Assembly: GCA_040954595.2 (NCBI GenBank)
Contig: CM082589.2
Span: 3,038,001-3,102,000, forward strand
Length of the DNA stretch: 64,000 nt
DNA from: Balanoglossus misakiensis
Lineage: Eukaryota > Hemichordata
Direction of reading: 5' to 3'
Shown here: positions 38,001 to 49,935 of the stretch, in pieces
Layout: every line of letters begins with the position of its first letter
How positions within the stretch are numbered: position 1 is the stretch's first letter
Made by a program: the position numbers and the translations under genes
Notes under the pieces: model-generated
The model's input: the letters and a program-made list of their open reading frames with translations, nothing else
Told to the model about the DNA's origin: nothing
Databases searched by the model: none

Positions 38001-41000
38001 TTCATCACCCGTGTGGATGAGTGCCGATTTGTCCCATCTTCAATTCTGCCCCACATATGAACTAGTCCACGGCTGTACATAGCCAGTGCGACATTACCGT
38101 GATGTTGGAGACTTGGAGACGGATAGACCTGCAGAGTTGATTATTGTGTACGGCAGAGTCAGTTCAATATGCCGCGGTTGAATATATAGATACCAGTGTG
38201 TTTTGATGACACTGTCAGGTGGTATCCGATGACAGCCTTGACAGGATCGTCGCAACAACACATCTCCCCATGCAACAATCTGTTTACTTCATCACTTCGC
38301 TGGCAGTACCGGTACTCATTTGAAAATGTCAGTGCATCTATCCCCTCCCACCACCTTTTGTTTTTGTCAACAAGTACATGCACAAATCCTTGACCATAAA
38401 CCAGGATAACTTTCAAATGCTTGTGACCAGAAATCAGTAGACTTTATCAAAGCATTAAAAACAAGCCCTGTTATCTATAGTTCATTGCTTGAACCCTTGG
38501 TCACTCATGGCAAAGTGCTTTTTCTACGCCAATAAAAAAATATGCTGGCTGATCAAATTGTGCCTGAAAGTTGAAAATACCCTGTAATGCTACCAACATT
38601 ATAAAGTATATTTTTAGGCTTAAAGAGCCACACCCTGTGCTTGTATAACCCACCTTAATTACTAAAATTAGAAATTTAAAATTGCAAAATTGGTTTCTCA
38701 TATGTTTATTTATAGAGACAGTGCATATATTGTGATGCTCAAATTTCATTTCTGCGATTAGTCAAAATCTTGATAGTTGTGTGGATTTCAGAAATAACTT
38801 GTCGACTTTTGGGGGGATTGATTTGAGGAAGAAATTAAATGAAGCAACAGGTTTCCACGTATACAGTTACCAATTTTAAATGTGCCACAGGTCATTCGTG
38901 CAGCTCGGCTACTTTGCTTTCAAATGTGTCCTTGAAAATGAATTTTCAAGGAAAACAAGGTAATTTACACTATTAAAGTGGAACGTTGTGATCCGTTTTT
39001 GAGCCAATTCTGCGAAATGCGATTAAAAAGTACTATGAAAAACGTTGGTTTCATTCACTTTCACTTACGCATAACAGAGCTACAGCCAGCCAAAAACTGC
39101 GCGAACCCGGAAGTGAGTGACGTCAGCAACTCGTTGGAGCGAGCTTATGCTTATACACGCCTGCACTCACGCGACCGACGACGTTAGCATGGCAACATAT
39201 TCTCGGGTAGTAGGCTACAATTTTGAACCAGAGATTCCCTTCTACGACCAAGCGACTGAATTTTACAGAGGACAAAAGTTCATGCAGTTCTGATCTCCGA
39301 TGTGTCCCGTTTGTCAAGGCTTACACTTGGTGTGGTTTCAGTGAAACCATAGACCCTAGAGTCTATGGTGAAACAGACAATGCTGCAATTAAACAATACC
39401 CTCCCTCGTTGTTGTCTCTCCCTCGTTGTCACCTTTTCGAACCACTTTTCTTACAAAAATACTTAGTCACCTTTTATGGAGTTGAAAAGAACGCAGGTGC
39501 ATCGTCCTGCTCTCCAGGTGTAGTACGTCCGTAGTATAATGGAAGCCAATACTATAGTTATTGTATGCATGTTTCGTCTCTTGAAATGTATTAAAACTGC
39601 CCTTTTTAGTTGCTTTCATTTGATAACTATGCGATCGTCAATAAATGGAAATTAAACCCAAATACGTGTACCAAAAAACGTGCAGGAAGGATTTAAAACG
39701 GTACGTTTATTATTATCAGCGGCAGTTAGAACAACTTTGTATAGGCCTTACGGTTTGTTCATAAACGTCGACATGCATGGCATCATGGACATTGCAGGGT
39801 CTATGTCTGCACGCATCGACAAATACAATACACGAAGAGCATTGCCTTTGAAAGAAACTTATCCCCGTCGATTTTCCGAATATGTTTTTAAAATCATGAA
39901 CTTGACATTTCGCCATGTCAGATCCGCGCAAAATGTGTCTGTTTATTGGAAATGACACGTCGAACGTGTAAGTTGCTGACGTCACTGTAGTATTTTCAAC
40001 GCGCGTCTTCTGCTTGCGCAGGAAGTGAAAGTGAATTAACCCATCGGAACGTTGCCGTTTTTGACACCCGGTTTGTACTTTGAAGCCCAAAATTGAGGGT
40101 GTCGTTCCACTTTAAGTTACCTTCAACCGGTAATCATTGTTGTCTTCTGAAAGTTAGTTATACGTGTCTACATACTAAATTCTAGAATAGTTGAATTGTA
40201 GAAAGAAGTAATTGTAGAAATTAATAGCAGGCCTTATACCAAGAAATGCTGTTTAGTTAGCTCAATATATTTTTTTCAGCAATTTTGCCTGTGGAACAAA
40301 ATGATTGCTACGATATTAATGATTCCTGCTTGCGGTCAATTGCGTGCATCATAGTCGTCTCTTTCCATAGTATGATGAAATTGACTCCAATGTCTACGTT
40401 AATGGGCCCCAACTTAAATTACATTTTTGGTTTTAAGTAGTGCGGTATGATACAAATAGAACGCATAGTTTAGGATATTGGAAATCCCGCAATATGCGGA
40501 ATGATGTTAGTTTTGCTCCGGAGAGGAAATACCAGTACAGTCAGTAGGCTTAACCCTTTCACCACCATGGTTCAGTCCAAATCCATTGTTTTCTATGGTA
40601 AGGTTGGACCTCTAAAGATGGAACTAGGGGTGATTTTCAGGAAGAGCCATTTTCTTTACAAATCTTATTTCTTTCTTTTCAGATGAATACGAAGACGCCA
40701 ACAATATACCTCCAGGTTCAGTGAGGGCTGCTTCCTCAGTAATTACAGACAAGCCACAAGACAAAACTGCCAATAGTATTACACCACAGTCATCCACAAA
40801 CACCACTACAACTACGGTTCATATTGCAACCCCACCACCCCTTCCAGAGAAGCGAGGTAAGCCAAACATATTCTGCACATAGCAGGTTAAAGACAAGCAG
40901 ACAAGTGACCAGGGCAGTGATAGAACACAGTGTCTGTGACTTTGCCAACAGACCACAACTCTATGTCAGACAGTGGACCTCGTCAGATGATATCAAATAT

Positions 41001-44000
41001 GCAGAATTAATTCCTGTGGACACAAGCTGCACTAAATAAGTGGTAGCAATATAATGTTCTAGTCAGATGCCATCGTCATTTTGTTAGTAAAATTATGACC
41101 AGATACTAAAACAACCACACAAAAAGGCTGGCCACTCTCATTCCAGCTGGCCAGTGCAAGTTATGCAAGGTCCAGTCTATAAACATTTACAGTTCTCTGT
41201 TAATGGTACAAGTGTAACTAATAAAGTACGGTGACTTCAGCACCATATGTACATGTATTTTGTACTCAAAGTTTATACATATGTCCCTGAGTGTAGCTCT
41301 GATATTTTTAGAGGTCATATTTGTTGCTGTTTTGCAATACCACAGCATCGAGGCATCCTGTATTAATCTCACCACTATGTAATTGGTTTAATAACACATA
41401 AATAGTTCGGTCTGCAGAGGTCACAACCTTAACCTGCCAAGCTGATACCAACAGGCTTACTCAGGCCATCTCAATTAAATTACTCTTTGATCCAATTTCA
41501 CATTTTCAAGGCTGATATCGTCATTAGAATCCCATTCATGGGAGCCTATATCTGAAATGTGGCTTCCCTCCACGCTAATGCAAATTAAAGAAAAAATCAT
41601 GATTCACTTCTAGAATCTGTTAGGTTTCATATCTCTGTGTTGTTCTGTTATATATGAATTATGGGATTCATTTAAAGTTTGAATTATGGGACTCATCTAA
41701 AAGATGGCTGGAATGTTGTCTGAGAGACTGTGCATCGATCAACAAAATAGATAGATATGTAATATATATTCATCAACATGGCATCTGAAGTGAAATGATG
41801 GCCCCCAAAAATGTATATAGCTTCTAATCCTAAGATAAAATGATGCATGTTCTGTACATTGAATTTGATTGCAATCTCCATAAACTTCATCACTTACATG
41901 TATATCACGAAGTTGCAGACTTGAATACTGAAAGGGGATAAAAACCTTAAATTTATAAGTTTTATCTAATGATGAAACGATAAAGAGCTAAATTTTATAT
42001 TTCACTTCATGTTAAAATCACACACAATACCAGTATTTTACAACAAGATGATTGATTTGAGACTGTAGAGCATTTTGATATATTTACCTATGAGTTTTAT
42101 GCTTGCAGAAAACCTTTCTTTATCCAGAGGGCATGCTTCTGAATAATTTACAGTTTCAGAATACGTATACCTTACATCATTAAACGCATATCAGAAAGTG
42201 TTTCCATGGTGATGCATTGATGATGAAGTTATTTGATAGATGAAAAAGAAACCGCTCGCTACTTTTGAAATCGATGTAATCATGCTTTTTCTGACAGAAA
42301 TCTTCTAGTGATAACAGAAATAGCAGTATCATATTGTGTCCAATATAAAGAACGAGTTTCTCAGAAAGGTCTTGTATTAAATCTGTTTTGGTATATGTTC
42401 AGTCATGTTTTTAAACCTAGCAATATACCAGAATTTAATCATCATCTGATCAGTTTTCTTTAAACCAACACAGGGAAACTTAATATCAGTAATGTAGAAT
42501 GTCTCACTCTGGGAAAGTTCACATGGAACTGAAGAGCTGGGAATTCCTGATAAAAAAAAATCACTCACACCCAAAAGAAACCCTGAGTTATGTGATTTCA
42601 AGCAAAAGTGACATGTCTGTTTTGCAATTTTGATGAGGAAATTGATTGATTAGGTTGTTGATTTGTTTCGGTCATAAAAATATCCGTGTGTACTCTTATC
42701 AAGAATGACCCAGGAAATGACATCAGTGTTGTCGATCTCCATATTGGATACATAAACAGCCTTCCCTACCTACCTCTTTTCCTGAACTGTCAAAGTACTC
42801 ATGACTTTTGGTGTCAGTCAGCAATTGTGACCTCAGTTTACAGACAATACATGCACATGGAAATAGAACTGTCGGTTTTGAATTTATTCTGTTTTTTTTT
42901 TCCCCAGGGAGTGAGAAATCAGAATCAACACCAGAGCAGGTTACAACAACCGCAGCTGAAGTTGGTGCAGGTGACGCTGACAACACAGCGCAGACAGGAA
43001 ATCCTCCAACTGCAGCTGGAGCCGCAGCTGCTGCAGTCGCAGCGTCACAGAGTGAGACAGCAACGCACACTAGTGAACAAGGTAAAAGTCATTGATATTA
43101 CCTATCAGAAAAATATACATCAGTAATGTAGATAATAGCCGGTCACCGGTCAAAACGCCCGCCTGAACTTAGCATGTGGCTGCCCGTAATGTGACATTGA
43201 CATACTGTTTACATGATTGACAGGTAACATGGGGAACACTACATCGGAAGACACCAAGGTAGACATCTCAGAAATGAACAAAGAGAATGAAGCACCAAAT
43301 AGCTCAAGTCTCAATAAAGTCTCGGTATCAGGAGGGTACGTATACTGATTTTTGCTTGCTAGTCAACTGTTTATGTGTGACATTACCATGGAGACAGTCA
43401 GGAAAGGGTAAAAAAACTTGACTGATCAATATTTGTGTTTTTCTCTCTCCAGTGTGTCAATATTTAGCCCTGTCGTGATTGGCAAGTCACAAGTTGTCAA
43501 CGGGGATATACACAGGTTTGACAGCGATTCAGACGATGAACCTATTCTTTACAGAGATGACAGTGACAGTGAAGAAGAAAGTAAGTCTACTGCTCCCAAT
43601 AATCCAGTCCTGATAAGACGACTTTCCGGCATCTGCCAACACTGTGTCATTCCATAATCCAATGGATTACTGTGCTTTGGTATTGAATTGAAATGATGTG
43701 TTGGGAAAAGGTGTGAATTGGTCGCGAAATGAGACCAAGTTAGTACTACTAGTATCTTTGTATTTCAGGTGGCTTGGCAGCCAAAGTTAAGAGGAAAGAT
43801 AGTCTAGCAATTAAACTACAAAATAGACCAAGTATGAAGGAACTAGTCAACAGGAATATTTTACCTGACAAAACTGAATCCGAGAAACGGCAAGACAAAA
43901 AGGCATTAGGGGCCAAGCTTGACAGGTGAGTTCATTTCATATGATGTGGAATTTTAAGGTCTTTTAACCCTCACTTCATCAATATTGTAGGACATTTCTA

Positions 44001-45120
44001 CAGATTAAGGACAAGTCTGATTGATTTTTTTTTTCCATTTTCTAGGCGGCTAAGTCTTAGACCTACGCAGGAAGAATTGGAACAGAGAAATATTATGAGG
44101 AGTGAGTTGAACTTCGTCAATTTTTCAAACTCAGATTTGTTACTTTTAAGTGTTTAATTTGAATACATTGAGTGGATTAAAGGTTTTGTGTTAATATCTC
44201 CTGTGGCCAAAAACAACCACTGAACGTTGTGTTTTCTTTTCTCGTTTACAGAATTGAGTCAGAAAGAGCACTATGAAAATATAGAAAAAACTAAGAGTAT
44301 ACTTACAAGAAAAGTAAGTATTCAGAAAGACTTGAAAAACAGTTTCTTGCGTTTCTTTTCCCAATAAGCATGGTCACACTCTAACACAAATGATATCTTG
44401 TATTTTCAGTTGAGTTTTAGACCAACAGTAGAAGAACTGAAGTTGAGGAACATTCTCCAATTCTGTGACTATGTGGAAGTCACACAAGCCATCGACTATG
44501 ATCGAAAGGCAGATAAACCATGGACGAGACTCACTCCGCAAGATAAGGTAATGCACATCAAAATGATGCTCATTTAACCCTTTCACTACCATGGTTTGGT
44601 CCATATCCATTGTTTTCTATGGTAGAGGGACTTACATGTAGGGGTGAAAGGGCCAATAGTTGAATTTTTAATTCTTATTGAATGTTTGTGTCTCTGTCGC
44701 CAGGCTGCTATTAGGAAAGAACTGAACGAATTCAAAAGTGCTGAAATGGAAGTACATGAAGATAGCAGGCAATATACAAGGTGAGGTTTATGTCCACTAA
44801 CATTGCTTGGTGTTTTGTCCGTAGGGGGCGCTCGTCAAAGATGCTTGGTGGTTTGTCAATAGAGGGCACTCCTCTATGACACTTGGCTTGTTCATAACCA
44901 GTGATTTACAGTTGGGGTTGGGGAGGGGTATGATATTCAGGTATAGATCAGTATCTAAGGTTTAGCATAAATTGTAAACTTGTACGTACCAAAAATATGT
45001 GCAGTCTGCTCTTGACTGTCCTCTGTTGTATCCAAATGAGGCTTTTTCAATCTTGTAACGGGCATCCTCAAACATCTTTGTCTTGTCTTTTTTCTTCTTC
45101 ACAGGTTTCATCGTCCGTGA
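20065..45120 (+). CDS. PHACTR: Phosphatase and actin regulator (PHACTR) gene
   Basis: Binds G-actin through RPEL motifs and protein phosphatase 1 through its C-terminus, acting in actin regulation (family knowledge). Thirteen coding exons: 20065-20176, 34968-35141, 35462-35530, 40683-40856, 42908-43081, 43224-43335, 43453-43580, 43769-43925, 44046-44101, 44252-44313, 44410-44547, 44704-44780, 45105-45120. Total 482 codons plus stop, all phases consistent. Features: basic [11 protein letters not shown] (NLS-like) about residue 70, N-terminal RPEL ([17 protein letters not shown]), a low-complexity Ala/Thr/Pro middle, an acidic DSDSEEES patch, three C-terminal RPEL repeats ([47 protein letters not shown]), then the PP1-binding tail (ILQF, DYVEV, DKPWTRL) ending TRFHRP-stop as in vertebrate PHACTR1-4. 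The N-terminal RPEL has Arg-Ala where the others have Arg-Pro. Confidence 0.96.
27099..27138 (+). CDS. PHACTR: PHACTR candidate alternative first exon ([14 protein letters not shown])
   Basis: An ATG opens a short, strongly basic peptide, [13 protein letters not shown], then AAAAG/GTATGT in phase 1, exactly the phase needed by exon 34968-35141. The resulting isoform would be about 458 residues with a different N-terminus. Vertebrate PHACTR genes also have several promoters with different N-termini. Supported by frame, donor and composition, not by transcript data. Confidence 0.5.
30327..30354 (+). CDS. PHACTR: PHACTR candidate alternative first exon ([10 protein letters not shown])
   Basis: The ATG at 30327 gives MWRRLKGKR and reaches CGAG/GTATGT in phase 1, again matching exon 34968-35141 (predicted isoform about 454 residues). 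The donor hexamer and basic character match the candidate at 27099. A short upstream ATG (30308) in another frame ends before it. Confidence 0.45.
38973..40115. mobile_element. ~1.14 kb foldback / MITE-like element with long imperfect terminal inverted repeats
   Basis: The left end TTAAAGTGGAACG is repeated in complement at the right end (CGTTCCACTTTAA). Further matching pieces follow in order inside both arms: ATTCACTTTCACTT (39054 / complement near 40024) and GTGACGTCAGCAACT (39118 / complement near 39970). Together the arms run about 160 bases. No long ORF or transposase is visible. The central part has its own small palindrome (CCATAGACC...GTCTATGG, 39348-39370). TTAA at both tips could be a target duplication. 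Confidence 0.65.
40550..40633. mobile_element. TTAA-bounded MITE-like element
   Basis: Starts TTAACCCTTTCACCACCATGG and carries the shared core (ATCCATTGTTTTCTATGG, GGTTGGACCTCTAAAG). The right end GGGGTGA is present but the terminal TTAA is lost. It lies about 50 bases before PHACTR exon 40683. Confidence 0.6.
40857..42907 (+). other. PHACTR intron 4
   Basis: AT-rich intron of about 2 kb. No exon, repeat family member or structure stands out, apart from the T-rich tract directly before the acceptor at 42907. Confidence 0.5.
44574..44656. mobile_element. TTAA-bounded MITE-like element
   Basis: Starts TTAACCCTTTCACTACCATGG, shares ATCCATTGTTTTCTATGGTA with the 40550 copy, and ends GGGGTGAAAGGGCCAA. 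It lies in the PHACTR intron between exons 44410-44547 and 44704-44780. Confidence 0.6.
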
Positions 45121-48100
45121 AAATTCCTAAACAGTATCCTCAGTTGCAATTTACAAATATGCAGAGTATTTAATTTTGTTTTTTGACAAGTTTTCTTCTT
45201 TTTTTACCTGTAAAAAGGGAAAAGTAATCATGCTGCTTAGATAAGCTAAGCCAGAGATCGTGCACCAAGAGTGCATCATCTGCATGTCACGTAATATTGT
45301 CTAGCTTTTTATCAGTTCTATGGTGTTTTGACAAAACTCTATGCCACATCACAACTTGTCTAGTCATTGATTGTCAATTATTAAGTGTTACTTTTTGCAA
45401 TAATAATTTTCTGCAATAAGACTGCACACAAAAATGAAATATTACAAATGACTTTTGCCTGTCACCTTTGACCTCTGCTGTATGTATACATAAAAATTCA
45501 TCATGACAACCTCCCATCTGTTTACATATATCAATTATTTGCATCAAATTTTTCCTCCCCTTTGCATCTGTCAATGGACATCTCTAGTATGTATATTACC
45601 CCATTAGAAAGAAACTACAAACAATAACACTAGGCCCAGCTTTAAGTAAAAAATAGTTTTTGTCATATACTGAAATGAATAAGTACATTTTATCTTGCTG
45701 TGATGTGTTTTCTTTTGTAATTTAAAACTTGCGTGAATTTTGAGCAACTAAGATATATTGCCAGATGAAGAGTTTGTAAAAAATTTACTCAAAAACTAGA
45801 CTATAGGTTGAGTAGTGTTTACCAAGGATTTCATTACAGCTTGCCTTAAAGAAATCATTTGCAGGAAGCAATCAAAATGATTCCATGCCATTGTTTTCAA
45901 ATGTGTTGTATATTCACTTCATTTGGCTTTTTTTTTTGGGGGGGGGGGGGTACCAGAATTGAAATGTGCAGTTCATGAAGATGATACAGTGTTGATATAT
46001 GAACACGATAAAGCTGTGGTGTGTTGTTACTCGGGGTGGATATAATCAAAGAGGACCATGGCTGGCTTATGACAAAAGTCTGAAGCTTTGCTCCATAAAA
46101 CTGCTGCAGCCTGGGGGAGAATGCTGTCACCGTTTGTAGTGTGCAGTTTGGGGATCTATATCAGAAAATTTCTTGGGTGTTTTACGACTTGCTGGATATT
46201 TGCAGCGAATCTGTCAATTTCATATCAAGTGTATAGTGTCTTTTTCACAGAGCAACCAGCCAGGGACAGCTGGAGAATTTACAGAAAATATATGATATCC
46301 CGACTCTTTCCTGCTGTTACGCACAGGGTTCTGTGACCCTCTCCCGTTGTTCTAATCAGACATCACTCATTCCTTCGAGAGATCACCGTTGTTTTGTAAA
46401 GACTCAGTGCCAAAAATCTACCTGACTGTGCCATTGTTAATCACCCCTGTTACTATTAGTGGTTTTTTTAGCGCAAATGACACCAAACAAACTCCCGCAC
46501 TGATATCAGTGTCGGTTGTGTTTTCTGAAAACAAGTGTGAAAACCCAGAGGATGTTCTCAAATCAACTGCAACCATTATATCTAAAGTTTTCCTGAAATT
46601 TAAGTAATGATCACAAATACCATACAAACGTACAAGAGTGTTACATAGGCACCTGACAGTTGGTCATGTGATTGGTCTCCTGTTTCTCATATTGCTTTCT
46701 GAAAGTTGTGGCCAACTGACAGAATCAACCGAAAATCAAATCAAGTCAGAAAATTATTTTTGTATTGAAACAATATCAAACCATGAAGAACATTTGAAAA
46801 ATTAGGTAGCCCTTACGAGAGGTGTATTTGTAAAAAGACGTGTATTTTTTGTCCAGACGGGCAATTTTTGACTTAGATTTTTCTGTCAGTAAGATAACTA
46901 GCAATTGTAAGTTTTTTGGAGACTGTGTCTATTCACGGGAAATCATCTCTAAGTGTTTTCAGCCCAGCACTGAGAATTCATTGACATTTTCAGAGTCGTA
47001 AATCATTCTAGGTGTGTAAGGTTTTTTGTTTTCCACCAACTTTTGTAAATTATGACGTTCAGAGGTTAATAATCTATGTGAAAAATAACTGAACCCCACA
47101 TGTCTGAGCATTGCCACTGTATAGTCTAACATAGAACCATTGAGAGTTCACCTTTGACCTTATAAGGTCAAAAGTCATCAGGGACCAATCATATCAGATG
47201 GGACTTGATTTGATTGGTTTTAAAAAAGCGCACGTTGCTGAGTAGTTTACTTAAGAGGCTAATTGTAACTGATGATGGGAGGAGATATGATGGCCTACCC
47301 TCAGTTTCATAACGGATATGTCATTTTCAAGATATCCAATTGTTTCAGTACCTGCCTGTTGGTCAGAATATGATCTGTCCGTGATCTTCAAAATGTGATT
47401 TTTTTCTAGAAAAAAAAGGTAGAGACAGAAATTGTTAAAACGGTGACTTTGCGATCTTGAAGATGTGGAAAATTGATTTCTTTATGAACATGTGTCCGTT
47501 CGTGATCAGCTGTTTTGATTTTTAACGCTAATAAGATGAGCTTGGAAGTTCCAAGAGCACGGATAGAAAGATTTTATCTTTCATTGAAATTCTTGCCAAA
47601 AGTAGGTAACTATGAAAAAGATCATGGGTCAATAGGGTCATATGTCAAATTTTGCATATCTTGCTTTAGTGTGTTGTCAGATTTTTATTACTATGTGTCT
47701 ATCTGCCTGTCATTTCAATGCTAGGGCAAATGTGGCATGATTTAATTTAGTATTCCCCAGGAAAAGATGGTGTGTACTGAAAATTGCTCTTCATATGGAA
47801 TATATGGATGCCATCTTGTTCTGGGAAATACTTAACTGTTTTGTCAAGATGCTTTCTCTCTTTGCACGCATCTGATTTTTTTTTTTAGAAAGACTGAAAG
47901 TGAAATGTGTCTCTGGAAAAAATTGAGCAAAGGATTGTTTGATTTGAACAAGTACACTGCAGAGATGCAACTTGCTGCGTTGGCAGTAGTAGACCAAATC
48001 ACATGATATCCATGATTGACAAATGGGGTAACTGATATCAAACTCACAAGAACCTCGACCAAAATGGAACAGTAACACGAACTCTGATTGGCTGTTTCCA

Positions 48101-49935
48101 AGCCACAATACTGAGTGAGGGACCCTATCTGGTCTCGTGTATTATACTACGTGATTGGCTAGCTCTGACTAGATGCAGATTATCTGTACATTGTGATATT
48201 TTCCCAGAATTCCTGACACTTTTGTCAGAGTTTGAACATTTTTTGTACAAGTGAAATTGAGACCTGATATTGGTCACAACTGTCTTTTCCAAATTCAAAA
48301 AATGAGTAATGTTTTTATGCCAATTTGAGAAAAGACGATTTTGTCTTAATTTAGTAAATAATGTAGCGTCATTTGTATGTAGCTTTTTCCTCAGGAAAAT
48401 ATGTAAAGTTGTTATAATAAAATTATAGACCTGACACACTGTTCTTATCTGTTTTCATTCATGTATATTTCAAGGTAGACATGCAGCACATGCAGTGATA
48501 ATAGTGATTATATAGCGCCCTCTATAGGTCAAACTGGATATCAGCTGAGAGTAAACCCGTGTTTTCGCAAAAGCCACGATGTGCAATGAAAATTCAGAGA
48601 TGCAGACAAACATAGGGTCAGCTCCGATCCGGGTCAACGTAAATTATCTGCCCACGTGCACTGTTTCAAGCATGGTCCACAGGTGCATGGAATAGGTTGC
48701 TATGTGAACCATGCCCCTCTTCTCTAGAAACGTACAGGTACACAGATATTGTGGCCGCGAAATAAGACATTTGGTGGCAGCCCAGAGGTTGTTTCTTCCG
48801 CAAATTAAGCTCTGATCTAAACGAGTTCTAAACCAAATGACAGAATAAATACCTTTGGTGCTCGTCTTTCGTTGTGGGCCACATCTATCTGTTGCATCCG
48901 AAGTCTGAATGCAAGTTTCGTCGTCTGCATTCAATCCCAGAGTTCTCTGCGCCCAATGCAGTCGTGGGTTTCTCGTCTTTTTCCATCTTTACAGGTAGTA
49001 ATAAGGCCATCTTTTATCAATTTCGATGTAAAAATGATAATTACGGGGATATGGCTAGGTGTATTTATATAAATGAGGAGGAAATACAAGAATTTCCCAG
49101 AGGCCTTTCGGGAAATCCAACATACGGTGGCACTTCCGGTTTCGTGATGAACCTGTGCATGCGCTGTGAATGGCTGGAGCTTCACTTTCTGTAACGCTGA
49201 TTTTCTCTGGTTATTTTGGTCAAATTTCAATATGAGACCGCATACCCTTGTCATAAACGACCAACCAGTGTTTGAAAACAACACATTTGTCCTTCACAGT
49301 TAGACTTGCGAAACGGGAGTCGCTCCTTTTATAGCAAGAAAATTAATTGCAAGTAAAGACACACTGCATATACATGTACTTGTTTATTGACCGATATTTT
49401 TTCGTACAAATATTGTAAAGTAACATTCATTCCACTATCCCAAAATACCACGATTGCAACTTCAATTTATTAAAAAAAAAAATTAAAAATGCTTCTTATC
49501 CAACAGGTCTAACAGTTTTACTGTTATTGCTGTTTTGCGTAGAAATACATCGCGCCTGTAAATACAATGTAGGTGTAAACTTGAATATGGTATTTCACCA
49601 CAATTAAACCCACTTTTCTGTCCGATTTGTTTTAAAATGACATGGAATTTCAAGTGTATTCTATAGAATAAATTATATACATTTTTTAAATACATCCGCA
49701 TTTTTTTTATTCATTGGTAGGCGTTTTTCCTCTTTGTAAATATGGGATTTTTCATTTCCCGAAGTAAAGTTTTAAAATAATAACAATAATAATAACTCTT
49801 CAATAAAGCAACCAAGCTTGTGCATTGTTCCAAAAGAACTTTTGGAGTTAAGTTTTCAACCATGTAAAATAAGACATAAATGTACGCTGATGTAACCAAA
49901 CCGAAAAAATATGAACATATTTGGATGCCCAATCC
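45121..49935. other. Convergent 3' region, PHACTR and quinone oxidoreductase A
   Basis: No coding exon recognised in 4.8 kb. It should hold the PHACTR 3' UTR (plus; an AATAAA lies at 48416-48421) and the 3' UTR of quinone oxidoreductase A (minus; AATAAA as TTTATT at 49706-49711 and 49383-49388). A G run lies at about 45939-45950. Confidence 0.5.

Larger units (their letters stand above)
35531..40682 (+). other. PHACTR intron 3
   Basis: No coding exon seen. Holds C-rich runs (35540-35650, 36121-36136), the 1.14 kb foldback element (38973-40115) and a TTAA-bounded short element (40550-40633). Confidence 0.55.
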
